From Carex sylvatica (lineage: Eukaryota > Streptophyta > Magnoliopsida > Poales > Cyperaceae), in the NCBI GenBank assembly GCA_964058845.1, contig CAXKVR010000102.1, forward strand, positions 52,973 to 116,972: 64,000 nt of DNA, in the 5' to 3' direction. Shown here in pieces: positions 9,993-21,772 of this stretch. Under the pieces are notes generated by a model. It was given only the letters and a program-made list of their open reading frames with translations, did not search any database and was not told where the DNA came from. Numbering within the stretch: position 1 is the stretch's first letter; every line of letters starts with the position of its first letter. Position numbers and translations under genes: made by a program.

Positions 9993-10040
9993 TTTCCAAG
10001 TTGATATAACTCAAATTAAGTGAGTCTTAATTTGAGCAAC

Positions 10041-10054
10041 ATACTCTGATACCA
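10041..10054 (-). other. Primer-binding site of the minus-strand Sirevirus
   Basis: On the minus strand TGGTATCAGAG follows the LTR end by three bases. This is the tRNA-iMet complement, with the next C changed to T. Confidence 0.8.
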
Positions 10055-10057
10055 CTT

Positions 10058-11129
10058 TGTTACACTTAGGGACACCACTAATTTCTCTAAAAACTAAAAA
10101 TAATCACAATTAAAAGTAAATAGAAGAGTTTAGAGAAATTTGACATGCGGAATGATAACGGAGTTTGGAAAAACAAATGCCTACTTCTCCGGGGCTTTGC
10201 AACCTCTTCTAGGTGCACCTTTCTATTACCCAATATGAAAGGATTACAACTTGTGAACCGTTGAGCCCTTATAATTCAAGCGGGAAGTCAATCGGCCAAC
10301 TTGAAATGAGAACCGGCGAGCCCTTACAATCAAAGGAAGTCACACGGCCTACTAGAGATGAGAACAAGGCCTCCAAATTTAGGCTACTCAAGAAAAACAC
10401 TCAATAGATCACTCTAACCTAATCTAACTTGAGATTAGTGAAGTGAATTTGGGGTTGTTTTAGGGATTTTAAAGTTTTAAGCTCTCGCAACAATGGAGTA
10501 GCTAAAACTCTCAGAAAAATCACTTTTTAAAAGTTTAGGGTCGGCTGAGATGCTTTGGGAAGAAAGTCCAAAGCTCTATTTATAGAGACAGCTCTTTAAT
10601 GAGCTGTTTGACCTAAAATTTTACCAACATTTTAGTCAAAATGTGATTTAGGATTTTAATTTTCTGACAGCTTTGAAGTCGATCAAAACATTACCAATAA
10701 TTATAAAACGTTACCAACGATTTGACACTGTATAAACTTGATCAAAATAGAATTTTTTGGAAACATGAATTTAATTAAAACGTTATAATGTTTATAAAAC
10801 GTCTGTAACGTTTGAGGTTAAATCCTGTGTTTGACTAAGCTGTCCCTCAGTGATTTCTTACAGGTTAAATCATTATAATGTTTTACAAACGTTACCAACG
10901 TTTGTATCCTGTTGAAACAACATCAAACACACTTTACCAAGTTTAAAATATTATAATTTAAAATCTTGATAAGTGTCTTCATGATTTCTTCAGTTCAAGC
11001 AATCCATATTGCAATTCCAATTAGCTTGAACCTGCATAACTCTAAAAATAGAAGAAATCGTAAATTTCAATAATTGTATGTTTTGCAAATTAGTCAAATA
11101 GACGAAAAAGATTATTGCTACAACCAACA
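10058..11129 (-). repeat. 5' LTR of the minus-strand Sirevirus
   Basis: On the minus strand it starts TGTTGGTTGTAG at 11,129 and ends AGTGTAACA at 10,058. It contains the TATAAATAGAG box (about 10,575) and a cluster of AACGTT-type motifs (10,610-10,920). It is homologous to the 1.4 kb LTRs of the plus-strand element. Confidence 0.85.
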
Positions 11130-11306
11130 GAGTGGTGGTACCACTGGGAGTGGGCATGGGAGTAGTGGTATCCCTGGTTTTCATAATCCGAATTGTCATA
11201 ACCTGAAGGTCCAATCGAGGGAACACTAGATGGTCCAACCCCAGTCCGGGGAACCCTCTTCGAATAGAGTGTACACAACTCTCCACAAATTCGCATCTGT
11301 TATAGG
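11130..11306 (-). other. Unassigned fragment with a Ser/Tyr/His-rich minus-strand frame
   Basis: About 55 minus-strand codons (11,296 to 11,131) are open and rich in Ser, Tyr and His (for example GYHYSHAHSQWYHH). The frame is cut by the Sirevirus LTR. This may be the target sequence of that insertion. No family is recognised. Confidence 0.3.
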
Positions 11307-11705
11307 TATGGGTGAGTAAATTGCTCATAACTCGTGAGTCGCTCATAACTCGCTCATTATAAACTCACTTAAACTCGCTCATTTACTTAATGAGCGAGCA
11401 TGAGCATGCCCCAACTCGCTTATTAAAAATTTACCACATCTAATCCCTGCCATATTCAATCCTAAATAAATTTCTACAACATCAGCCTTCCCTCAATATT
11501 CATAGTTTCATACATTCATTATTTTATATAAATCGACAGAATAAGTTAAATTTTTGTTGGACTTTTATTATATTTCATTTAAATGAATTATGATAATTTG
11601 TTAAATTTTCGTACTCATAAGTCATAACTCGTGAGCCGCTCATAACTCGCTCATTAAAAACTCGCTCATTTATCAACTCGTTTAAACTCACTCATTAACA
11701 ACTCG
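11307..11705. repeat. Segment with iterated ACTCGCTCAT motifs
   Basis: ACTCGCTCAT and close variants (CATAACTCGTGAGTCGCTC, AAACTCGCTCATT) recur at both ends of this AT-rich stretch, near 11,320-11,420 and 11,615-11,705. The arrangement resembles a MITE with motif-rich subterminal regions. Ends and target duplications are unclear. Confidence 0.45.
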
Positions 11706-11850
11706 TGTTGTGTATTTTGGGTGTAATTATTGTTGGTTTAAATTGCACACTCTTGCTTTAAATTTATAAATCTAAATACGCAAAGAAGATTGAATTGCAA
11801 GCGCATAATCTATCTTTGTAGTAAGAAGGTATCGATTGATGTCTCGTTAT
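11706..11850 (-). mobile_element. Left fragment of a split family-B LTR
   Basis: This matches the left end of the intact family-B LTR at 35,538-37,452, including TTTAAATTTATAAA, ATTGCAAGC and the CTTTGTAGTAA segment. The alignment breaks off just after GTATCGAT and resumes near 26,800. The copy has therefore been split by the later insertions between. Confidence 0.65.
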
Positions 11851-12163
11851 TTGACCTATTATTTCGACGAATTTCTGTACCAAAACTTGTGTTTTAAACC
11901 CCCAAATCGTGTCTATTTCATTGAATATCTGTAGAATGTGGTACTGCTGTGCTTTTATTCTTATTTTGCAGAAAACATGCGAAATCAGGGAAGATGGTGA
12001 ATTATGAAGCTCTACACACGGGCTGCGTCACATCCGAAGTGGGCCGCATCATACCCTGATGTGACCACAGACAAGATCACTCATCACTCACGCGAGAGAC
12101 ACATACACGCGGGCTGCATCACACCCGATGCGGGTTGCGTCAGCCTATTCTGGAAATAGAACA
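11851..12163 (+). mobile_element. Left part of an LTR-like sequence (family C)
   Basis: It contains repeated GGGCTGCGTCAC / GGGTTGCGTCAG motifs, as in Athila/Tat-type Ty3/gypsy LTRs with their GC-rich 'cgggctgcg' blocks. It is interrupted at 12,163 by the Sirevirus and continues at 25,763. Its left boundary with the family-B fragment is approximate. Confidence 0.45.
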
Positions 12164-13574
12164 TGTTGTTCGAGCAATAATCTTATTCGTCTATTTGACT
12201 AATTTGCAAAAATATACAATTATTGAATTTTATGATTTCTTTTATATTTTGAAAGATATATGTTCAAGTCAAATAGAATTGCATTATGGAATACTTGAAC
12301 TGAAGAAATCATGAAGACACTTATCAAGATTTCAAATTATAAAATCAGAAGCTTGGTAAAGTAAGTTTAAGGCTATTTAAACAGGGATCAAACGTGTAAT
12401 GTTTGTAAAATATTGTAACATTTTAGGCCTGCCAAAAACGCTGAAGAAATAGTTGATCAAACTCAGAAAATAAATTAAAACGTTATAACGTTTTCACAAA
12501 ACGTTGTAACATTTTAGAAATGTCAGAACTGCTGAAACACAACTGTGCAGAATCAATATGAAATGTTACAATATTTTACAACCGTTGTAACATTTTAGAA
12601 ATGTCAGAACTGCTGAAGCATAGCTGTACAGAAACTACTTGAAACGTTGTAATATTTTAAGAATGTCAGAGCTTTAAGCACAGCTGTATCAGAATTTAAA
12701 ATTCAAATAAATGTTCTAACGTTTGTCAATAGTTACAACGATTTACTTAAATTATCATTGTAACGTTTGACAAAAGTTGTAACGATTTAATTAATTTTGA
12801 GCTTAAGAAATTCCTGTTTTTGATCTACATTTTCCAGTGCAAATCGTTATAACGCTATACAATCGTTGGTAACAATTTGATCGATTAGTTGAGCTGTCAA
12901 AAAATTAAAACCCTAAATCGCATTTTGAACTAAAACGTTGGTAACATTTTATAAAACGTTGGTAACATTTTATAAAACGTTGGTAACATTTTATAAAACG
13001 TTGGTAACGTTTTAGCTCACTTAGCTCATTTTTGAGCTGTTTTTATAAATAGGGCTTTGGGCTTTCTTCCCAAAGCATTCTAGCTGACCCTAAACTTCTA
13101 AAATGCAATTTCCTGAGAGCTTTAGTTAGTCCATTATTGTGATAGCTTAAAACTTCAAAATTCCTCAAACAACCTCAAACCCACTTCACTAATCTCAGGT
13201 TAGATTATATTAGAGTGATCTATTGAGTGTTTATCTTGAGTAGCTTAAACTTAGAGACCTTATTCTCATCTCTAGGAGGCCGTGTGACTTTCCTTGGTTG
13301 TAAGGGCTCGCCGAATCTCGTTTCTAGTTGGCCGATTGACTTTTCGCTTGGATTGTAAGGGCTCAACGGTTCACAAGTTGAAGTTGTAATCCTTTCGTAT
13401 TGGATAATAGAAAGGCGCACCTAGAAAAGGTTGTGAAGTCCCGGAGACGTAGGCCTTTGTTTTGCCGAACTCCGTTATCATTCCACGTGTCAAATTTCTC
13501 TAAACTCTTATATTTACTTTTAATTGCGATTATTTTCTATTTTTAGAGCAATTAGTGGTGCCCCAAATTCAACA
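12164..13574 (+). repeat. 5' LTR of the Sirevirus
   Basis: Starts TGTTGTTCGAGC and ends AAATTCAACA, with TGTTG/CAACA inverted termini. It is 1411 bp against 1364 bp for the 3' LTR. The difference comes largely from a 21-bp unit around ACGTTGGTAACATTTTATAA that occurs about four times at 12,925-13,010 and once in the 3' LTR. A TATAAATAGGG box lies near 13,044. Confidence 0.93.
12925..13012 (+). repeat. 21-bp tandem repeat in the 5' LTR
   Basis: Four direct copies of AAACGTTGGTAAC plus ATTTTATA stand where the 3' LTR has one (25,192-25,210). The expansion or contraction happened after insertion. Confidence 0.85.
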
Positions 13575-13577
13575 AAG

Positions 13578-13589
13578 TAGTATCAGAGC
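13578..13589 (+). other. Primer-binding site of the Sirevirus
   Basis: TAGTATCAGAGC lies three bases after the LTR end. It matches the tRNA-iMet site TGGTATCAGAGC with one change. Confidence 0.85.
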
Positions 13590-13639
13590 AAGTTACTCAA
13601 ATTAAGACACACTTAATTAGAGTTAGATAAACTTGACAA

Positions 13640-15950
13640 ATGACACCCTATAGACCCGTGAAGGAACCCCTAATTTTTGGTAATACAACCAAAAATTTTA
13701 TGCATTGGAAGAAAACCATGAATAATTACCTAAACATTCTTGAGATATGGTATGTGGTTGACAAGAGGTATACACCAAAATTCACTCCCACTTCTACCGA
13801 AGGTGCAAGTGGGAGTCAAAGTGAGACTCTCGATTCCAAACAAATCAAGAAAGATAATGATCTTGCAACCAATGTCATATTTAACTTGGTTAGTGAATCA
13901 ATTGCCTCAATCTTTGATAGCTCATCAACTGCAAAAGAAATGTGGGATGCTCTTGTAAACCGGTATGAGGGTAACACCCAAATTAAACGTACCAAGATAA
14001 CCGGTTTAGAGGTCAAATTTGAAAACTTCAAGGTAGAAGATGGTGAAAGTATTGAGGATATGTATAATAGACTTATGCATATCCAAAATGAATTTACCGA
14101 ATTGGAAGAATCGCTTTCTTACAATAAGGTTGTAGGTAAGCTATTGAGAGTGATGCTCATGAGGGATAGATGGTCCGGATTGGTGAGTGCACTAGAAGTA
14201 ATCCAAGGCACGCATGACTCATTCACACTAGATGACCTTTATGCTTATTTTCGTAGCTTTGAAGAGAAGCTTCAGCAATTCAGAGAGCTAAAGCAAAGTT
14301 CAAAATCCAAAACCGTAGCTTTTCCGGCACACAAAACTGTAACCCCTCTAGCTCCTCAAATACACGTCTATCAAATGATCAATTCATCAACAAAATTGAT
14401 CACGAAACATCCAAAGATGCCCTTCTCTTATCCAAGATGTTCCAAGGAATGCTCGATTTCGAAAGAAAATACAACAAGGAAAAAGATGAGAAAAGCAAAC
14501 GAGTAATGTGTTTTGCTTGCTATTGAGAGGGTCACACTATCCAAACTTGCTTCAAACTATTTTCTCAATTGAATAATGTGGATTATGAAGGACAACAAGA
14601 TAGAAGACCAAGACAAAAGTAAGAAGGGTACAAAGGCAAAAAGAAGGCTAAAGCAATGCAAGCATTGTTCTCGGATGATAGCGAGGTGGAGCAATCCGAC
14701 CCGGAGTCGGAGGATGAACAAGAGATCAACCTTGCATTGATGGCAAGTGTAGATGAAGATCCCTCTACAATCGACATGGACTCAATTATTGTAAGCAAGA
14801 ACATCACCGATGAGACTGCCATCAACTTTCTCATGGATCTTGCTAAATCAAGATACACCAAGAAGGGAGATGGTGAGATCGATGCCTCAACAAACTCTGC
14901 TAATGAGGTACACTCGAATCTTAGTCTTGATGGTTATGAGACCGAACTTGAATTTGATAATAAAATTGAGGGTAGTGAGGAATATAGTGGAACAATTGAT
15001 GAAACCAATTGGATAATTACCAATGAGACAAGCAATTTCACCAATAAAATTATAACACGGTATGATGATGAAACTAGGTGGCAATCTCTCATTGATGAGT
15101 CAAATAGAATCTTAGTTGAAAAGGAAGGTATTATTCAAAAATTAATTCCTAAAAATAACAAGTTACAATGTGAGATTAGGAATTTAAAATTATCACATAT
15201 AGGTGAAATAGGCATATTAAAAGTTAAAATTCAAACCCATGAGATCGAAATAAGGGCATTAAGATCTCCTAGTGAATCTTCAAATGTCAATAGTCTAGAT
15301 CTTTACTATGTGGATAAATTGATCAATGGCCAATCTTATCACAAAATGGACAAGATTGGTCTTGGATTCGAGATGGATAAATCCTCATTCGAATCTAACC
15401 GCATACAAGACCAGAAAGGAAAATGGAAACATTCTCAAATGTCAACTAAGATTAATGAACAAAAATCTTTGAAAAAACTTAACTTTGATTGCAAGGAGTA
15501 TACTACATTTCAATTCCACATCAAGAAGGGTAATACTTCATTGCAAAAGAAATTAAGCAAAGAAAATACTTCTCAATCCTCAAATGCTAAGTAATGATAG
15601 GAACACTTTTAATCCAAAAGGGTCAAACAAAACTTATTTCAAGGGACCCGATGGATGGTTTTATGAACTAAAAAATAAAAATGGTTTTCAAAATCAAATT
15701 CAAAGAAATGGTTTGTCAAGAGATGTTCCCCGACATCACGATAAATTTAATTCTAATAAAACCAAAAGTGTCTCATCTAGAATTGCAAATAAGTCATTTA
15801 GTAAACACAATAGTAATTTGCATGAGGTGAAATACCAATACCCATCAACTTTCATATAAGGTTCTACTACTCAACAACAATCGATTACCTTGTGTAACTA
15901 TTGTTGCAAAAATGACCACACTTCTTTAGAATGTAGATTTAGGAATGCAT
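13640..15950 (+). pseudogene. Sirevirus gag, frameshifted
   Basis: The first frame (13,640-14,506) encodes 288 residues of the copia gag domain: VKEPLIFGNTTKNFMHWKK, then TAKEMWDALVNRYEGNTQIK, then FTLDDLYAYFRSFEEKLQQ. It ends at a TAA just before a CX2CX4HX4C zinc knuckle that is kept in another frame (14,509-14,550, with one internal TGA). A second frame (14,656-15,594) carries the acidic tail (SDDSEVEQSDPESEDEQE, LALMASVDE) and a coiled-coil-like region. A third (15,584-15,859) leads to a second knuckle, CNYCCKNDHTSLEC (15,893-15,934). In the active state these would form one capsid/nucleocapsid protein. At least two frame changes and several stops make it non-functional. Confidence 0.88.
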
Positions 15951-16129
15951 ACAACAAATAAAATGTTGTTTGGGTTCCTAAAGCTAAACTAACTTAGGTT
16001 CACACTTAATCTCCCCTAGCTTATTCAAATTGCCAAAAACAAAGGAGGAGATTAAAACAAGGTATATGTTAGTTACTATTTCAATAATAACTAATATATA
16101 CTTTGTAGGTGTGTTTGATTACAACTCAA

Positions 16130-18939
16130 AAGGAAAGTGCTTGGATCATTGATAGTGGATGCTCACACCATATGGCCGGTGATAAATCTATTTTTAAACT
16201 CTTAGATACATATGATGGGGGTACGGTTACCTTTGGAAATAATCAAAGGAAGAGCTATATTATTGAAATAGGCTCAATTGGTAACTAACACTTGACCATA
16301 TCCAATGTATACCTTGTTGATGGATTAGATTATAACTTACTTAGTGTTAGTAAGTTATGCGACTCCGGTTATTATGTAAAATTTAATATTGATGCTTGTC
16401 ACTTAGTTAGGTCTTCGGATAATGTTTTAATATACTCGGATAAAAGAACAAAAAATATTTATTACTTGTACTTTACTCATTTTGATTCCAGTGAGACTTG
16501 TTTAAGTGCCATATCAATAGGATCTAGATAATGATATCGAAGATTAGATCATGTTTCAATTGATACCATTAGAAAATTGGTTAAATTAGACCTAGTTCGT
16601 GGTTTACCATGGGGGAGTTTGAAAATGCAAAATTTGATCAACTTTGCTCTAAATGGGGATATAAACATGAGTATTCGGCTTCTCGCACACTTCAACAAAA
16701 TGGAGTAGTTGAGAGAAAAAAACCAAATCTTGGTTGAGGTTGCCCGTATCATGCTTAATGAGTATTCCTTACCTAAACACCTTTGGGCTAAAGCCGTTAA
16801 TACGGCTTGTTACGTGGTAAATAGCGTAAGCATAAGGTCTATTTTGAATAAAACACCTTATGAGCTATGGAAATGGTACAAGCCAAAGATATCTCATTTT
16901 AGGATATTTGGTTCTAAATACTTTGTTCTTGATGAATCTCCTAAAGTAATAAAATTTGATTCTAAATCAATTGAGGGAGTGTTTGTGGGGTATTCAATAT
17001 CAAGTAAAGCCTATAGAGTATACATATCATCACAACGGATGGTTATTGAATCCATGCATGTTAGGTTTGATGAAGGTGCTAATCAAAATGTCGAGCAAGG
17101 TATTCAAATTGTAGGTATTGAAGTACCTACTCTTGACCAATATGGAGTCGAGACAAACACTGACACAATTGAGAATCTATCCGAGCAAACTCAACCCAAC
17201 ATGGAAGCAACGAATGTTGAGACGGATCCAATAATTGATAGCATGCAAACCGAAGAGATACAACCTCTACGAATTGAGTACCAAATTCCCGAAGACCTAA
17301 GGAAGTACCTTCTCATCATCTCTCTAATGTAATTGGGGATCCAAGGGAAAGGGTTAAGACTAGGTCCAAATTAAACCAAATAATCGGACATTGTGCATTT
17401 GTATCTAATATTGAACCTAAAATTTTTAAAGATGCAAATGTAAACCCTAATTGGATTTGTGCCATGCAAGAAGAACTTGCTCAATTTCAAAGGAACAAAG
17501 TTTGGGAACTTGTACCTAAACCAAATGAAAGAATGATAATTAGTACCAAATTGGTCTTTAGAAATAAAAAGGATGAGGATGAAAATATTATTATAAACAA
17601 AGCTAGATTGGTAGCACAAGGGTACAAACAACAAGAAGGTATTGATTTTGAGAAAACTTTTGCACCCGTAGCTCGTCTAGAATTCATTCGAATGCTTTTA
17701 GCATATGCCTCAAACAAAAATTTCAAACTATTTAATATGGATGTTAAAAGTGCATTCTTGAATGGATTCATAGATGAGAAAATATATGTAAACCAACCAC
17801 AAGGCTTTGTTGGTTACATATTTCCTACTCATGTCTATAGACTTACTAAAGCACTCTATGGACTCAAACAATCCCCAAGGGCATGGTACGGTAGATTAAG
17901 CTCATTTCTAATTGAAAATGAATTTGTTAGAGGAGAAAATAATATAACTCTTTTCACTAAGAAAAGAGATGAATCATTTTTGGTGGTGCAAATTTATGTA
18001 GATGACATAATTTTTAGTTCACCTAATGCGACAGTTGCTGAGGAATTTTCTTCTCTTATGAGTAGTGAATTTGAGATAAGCATGATGGGTGAATTGAATT
18101 TCTTCTTGAAACTTCAAATCAAGCAACTCTTGGAGGGCACATTTGTGAGCCAAACCAAGTATGCGAAGGAATTGATCAAGAAGTTTAGAATAACCGAGAG
18201 CAATACGAGCAAGACACCAATGACAACCAATGCAAATCTTGACTCGGATCCAAACGGCACATCAATCGATATCACTCAATACCGAAATATGATAGGTAGC
18301 ATACTCTATTTAACAGCTAGTAGACCCGATATAATATTTGTGGTATGTCTATGTGCTAGGTATCAAGAAAACCCCAAAGAATTATACTTAAAAGCCGTTA
18401 AAAGAATACTTAAATATGTCAATGGTAGTTTAAATTTGAGATTATGGTATGACAAACAATCAGATTTAGATCTAAGAGGATATGCCGATGTCGATTTGCC
18501 GGAGACCGAATGGATAGAAAGAGTACAAGTGGTAAATGCCAATTTCTTGGTGGATCACTTGTCTCATGGTCAAGTCACAAACAAACATCTGTTGCCCTTT
18601 CCACAACGGAAGCCGAGTATATTGCGGCCGATAGTTGTTGCACACAAATTTTTTGGATGATCCAAAGTCTAAATGATTATGAAATTCGCTTTCGCAACGT
18701 ACCAATAATGTGTGGCAATACGTGCCATAATGATATCCAAAAATTCGGTTCTCTATTCTAGAACCAAGCACATAGAAATAAGGCATTATTTTATAAGAGA
18801 TCATATTGAGAAAGGCAAAATAGAACTCATATATCTCGATACCAAAAATTAAATTGCCGATATATTTACAAAACCCTTGAATACTCAACAATACAATGAA
18901 TTAAGGTTCAAATTAGACATGCTAGAACTTAGAGAATAA
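16130..18939 (+). pseudogene. Sirevirus pol: protease, deleted integrase, RT, RNase H
   Basis: Protease core: AWIIDSGCSHHMAG at about 16,139-16,180, followed by YLVDGLDYNLLSVSKLCDSG. Pre-integrase: RRLDHVSIDTIRKLVKLDLV (after 16,530), then RGLP. The sequence then skips to FENAKFDQLC and RTLQQNGVVERKN, so the Cys pair of the HHCC zinc site and the first catalytic Asp residues are missing. RT is open at 17,464-18,500 ([57 protein letters not shown]). A frameshift near 18,500 moves RNase H to the frame at 18,510-18,761 ([29 protein letters not shown]). The tail (HIEIRHYFIRDHIEKGKIEL, then ADIFTKPLN) ends at 18,937-18,939 after another stop. Confidence 0.92.
16595..16620 (+). other. Integrase deletion junction
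   Basis: LVRGLP is followed directly by a CATGGGGGAG string that in intact relatives belongs to the DHGGEFEN segment. About 100 residues or more appear to be missing, and the join also shifts the frame. Confidence 0.75.
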
Positions 18940-19565
18940 GGCATATTCAATTCTCACTTCAAGAGAATTCATAACAACCAAAATAGTTTATCTTAAGACT
19001 TGTCAGCAGGTAAAACATTGGTAACGTTTATAAAACGTCATAACGTTTTCATCAAATATACTCAATTATCAGGCAAAACAGGTAAAATATCGGTAACGTT
19101 TATAAAACGTTATAACGTTTATAAAACGTTATAACGTTTTCAACAAATATACTCAATTTATAGGCAAATAAGGTAAAACGTTGGTAACATTTTAATTAAA
19201 ATTCAATGATCTGAGAATTAGATTTATTTGGTAAAATGGTTGTTTCGAGTCAGTGCTAAACGTTACGTAACGTTTGTAAATTGTTGTAACGTTTAATGAA
19301 AATCATGCAGTAATTAAAAAAATATTGGTAACATTTTATAAACGGTGGTAATATTTTAAAAATATTAGTAACGATTTAAATCAATTTTGAAAACCTGAGA
19401 ATTAGAATTTTTTTGCAAAAAGGTTGTTTCGAGTCAGTGCTAAACGTTACGTAACGTTTGAAAATCATTATAACATTTTAGGAAAATCATGCAGTAATTA
19501 AGAAAACTTTGGTAACGTTTCATAAATGTCTGTAACGTTTTAGGCAAAAAATGCACTTAAACGGA
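18940..19565 (+). other. AACGTT-rich spacer downstream of pol
   Basis: The spacer contains many copies of motifs such as GGTAACGTTTATAAAACGTT and AACGTTATAACGTT, on both strands. AACGTT is the palindromic 'T-box' form of the ACGT core recognised by plant bZIP factors. The same motif family fills both LTRs and the other Sirevirus fragments here. A near-duplicate block (GTTGTTTCGAGTCAGTGCTA at about 19,228 and 19,425) shows local tandem duplication. Confidence 0.75.
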
Positions 19566-19925
19566 TCCGGACCCGTCCCTTCCTCCTCCTTTTCTCTCAC
19601 GCCTCCACATCTCTTTCTCTCTCCGCCGCTCTATCTCTCTCTCTCCTTCTATTCCGGCCATCTCACTTAACCAAATCAAGAGATTTTTCAGGATTTCTCT
19701 TCTCATCTCTTCCCTCTACCTGATTCTACCCTCAAATTCAAGTTTCTCTCTCTTTTTTCTCTCCTCTCCAAAACCCTAACTGAAACCCTATTCTTAATTC
19801 CAGCGATCCGACCGTTCGATCGACGGTCCGACTTCACCACTACGCTTCTCTTGCTTTTCTCTTCTCGGATTGGTGCTTAATTCTTCAATCGGTAAATTCT
19901 CAATTTCAACTTAATCTAAGGCTCC
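19566..19925 (+). promoter_or_regulatory. Pyrimidine-rich leader of the 3' ORF
   Basis: TC-rich sequence (TCCTCCTCCTTTTCTCTC, many CTCTCT runs) is followed by CCAAAACCCTAACTGAAACC. It looks like a plant 5' UTR and is conserved in reverse at 2755-3090. It could serve as an internal promoter or leader for the following ORF. No clear TATA box was assigned. Confidence 0.4.
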
Positions 19926-21292
19926 AAAGAAACTTGCGGTTGCTAAGGGTAAGAAAAGGGCCCGATTGGGAATTGATGAAGGTCAAGGTAGCGATGCAAA
20001 CCTTGAACCTAATTTTGAATTTAATCAAACCAACCGGTACTTATTTTGGGATGTAATAGGATATGAGAACTTCATGTTCAATTTTACGAACTGGCACTTA
20101 GTGGATTGTTATTATTTTACTAAGTCATCGGTTACCTTTCATCAACCTGAAGACGATCAAATCATTGAATTTATAAACCATTGGAGTTAGAAACCAATTT
20201 TGATTGCTTATGAACCATATACCGACATTCTTACATGAACCTTCTATGCCAATCTTATATTCAAGAAAAACCCATTTTATCTCACCACTTGGGTTTACGG
20301 GCAAGAGATTCATCTCTCCCTTGAGAATGTGGCCGAATGGCTTGATTTACTGAATGAGGGTGATGAAACCTACCTCTTAAGGAGTTGAACTCAATTGGCC
20401 ATGGATACGACCGATAATTACAAGAAATGGTTTGACCGTAACAACATCGGTGGTGCTCCAGTCTATTTCTCTCATATTCCATCCATGCATAGACTGCTAT
20501 TCCTTTTCATAAACTATATTATCATTCCAAAAGCCACAATCAAAACTAATCTTGAATGGGGACCAATGTACTACTTACGCCACCTCATTCAAAAGGATGA
20601 CAAACGCTTCAACATCCCATATATCATCCTTCGCCACATGCAAAGTGCCTTTGGAAGCAATGTGGCTCACTTACCATATGCCAACCTTATCCATAAAATT
20701 ATTTGGGAAAATGGTATTGAAATACCATCGGACCAACACTTCTTCTTCTCGATTAACTTGGTTACTTAGTTGACTAAGATAGGTTGGATTCTAGTTATTG
20801 CCAGTTTGGGTGTAATGCGTTACGCTCCGATCAACGGGATATAAACGGGTGGATAAATAGTCAAGATTCTCTTCCAAACTAATATTGGGATCCCAAAGAG
20901 CAACAACAACAACAACAAGAAAACCCGGCACAAGTCCCACCATATCAAGACTAATTCTCTCAATAATTTTCCATACCGGGCCAATTTCAACCACCACAAG
21001 GCCTCGAGGCACAAATGGCTTGGATTTGTCAATAATTGTACGCTCAACGGATGGAGAGTCAAGAAATGAGAAATGAAATGAGGAACATACGAAATCAAGT
21101 CGACCTCAATGCAAGAAATATTGACTTACTCTGTGAGTCACAATCGAGTCTCACATCTCGATTCATAGCGGTGTATGGTGTTGCTTCAAGCACCTCGGGA
21201 CCTTCACCCCAACATCAACAAGGCGGTAACAATGAATGAGAAGAAGAGGAACCTCAAGTCAAGGGTCAATCTGATCAACAAGGCAACGAGTA
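19926..21292 (+). pseudogene. Extra 3' ORF of the Sirevirus ('putative plant transposon protein' type), broken
   Basis: The reading begins with a basic stretch (KKLAVAKGKKRARLG) and is open to 20,190 (RYLFWDVIGYENFMFNFTN). After stops it continues through FKKNPFYLTTWVYGQEIHLS, NEGDETYLLRS, and the longest open piece (20,395-20,769): KWFDRNNIGGAPVYFSHIP, RLLFLFINYI, MYYLRHLIQ, IPYIILRHMQSAFGS, LPYANLIHKI. It ends with a polar coiled-coil-like part (21,036-21,239: MESQEMRNEMRNIRNQVDL). It occupies the place of the env-like gene of some Sireviruses but shows no signal peptide or transmembrane segment. The family link is from memory of the domain pattern. Role unknown. Confidence 0.7.
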
Positions 21293-21767
21293 GCGAAATT
21301 TAATTTTAATTCAATGAACTTTAAATTTAATTTGCTAATTTGGTTGCTATGAACTTTAATTCTATTAGTTGCATGTTTAAATTTGGATGTTAATTAGGTT
21401 TGAATTGTAATTTGAATTGTTTAAATTGCTTGTGTTGGTTAAATTTGATGAATTTTGAAATTATCAAGGAGTAAATTGCTAATTTGTAGGATTTTATGAA
21501 TTGATGATTTAATAGGGATTTAAATGAAAAAATATTATTTGCTTGATATGTTTGAATTGCTATATCTTGGAAATTTATTTATTGATGTTGATATGTATGA
21601 GATGTAGGAATTTATATGAAATATATAAATTGATAATTTGTCAAGGGATAAATTACAAAATATTGAAACCTTGACAAGTTATATGATACGTTGAAAATCA
21701 TAAAATGAATTGACTTGTGTGCATTGTGATATGCATGAATTGATTTGTCTATTGACAAACACGTAAA
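21293..21767 (+). other. 3' untranslated spacer of the Sirevirus, first part
   Basis: The sequence is AT-rich with repeated AAATTTGATGAATTTTG-like phrases and no open frame. It is interrupted by the solo LTR at 21,773 and resumes at 24,138. Confidence 0.6.
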
Positions 21768-21772
21768 CTATT

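Larger units (their letters stand above)
4270..11129 (-). mobile_element. Gutted minus-strand Sirevirus-type Ty1/copia element
   Basis: Reading right to left, the parts are a 5' LTR (11,129-10,058), a tRNA-iMet-type primer-binding site, a degraded gag (9992-9373), a nested Ty3/gypsy element, a stretch of 3' UTR with polypurine tract, and a 3' LTR cut short at 4270. All of pol is missing. The LTRs match those of the plus-strand element at 12,164-25,762. The 3' LTR lacks its last part, so no target duplication can be read. Confidence 0.85.
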
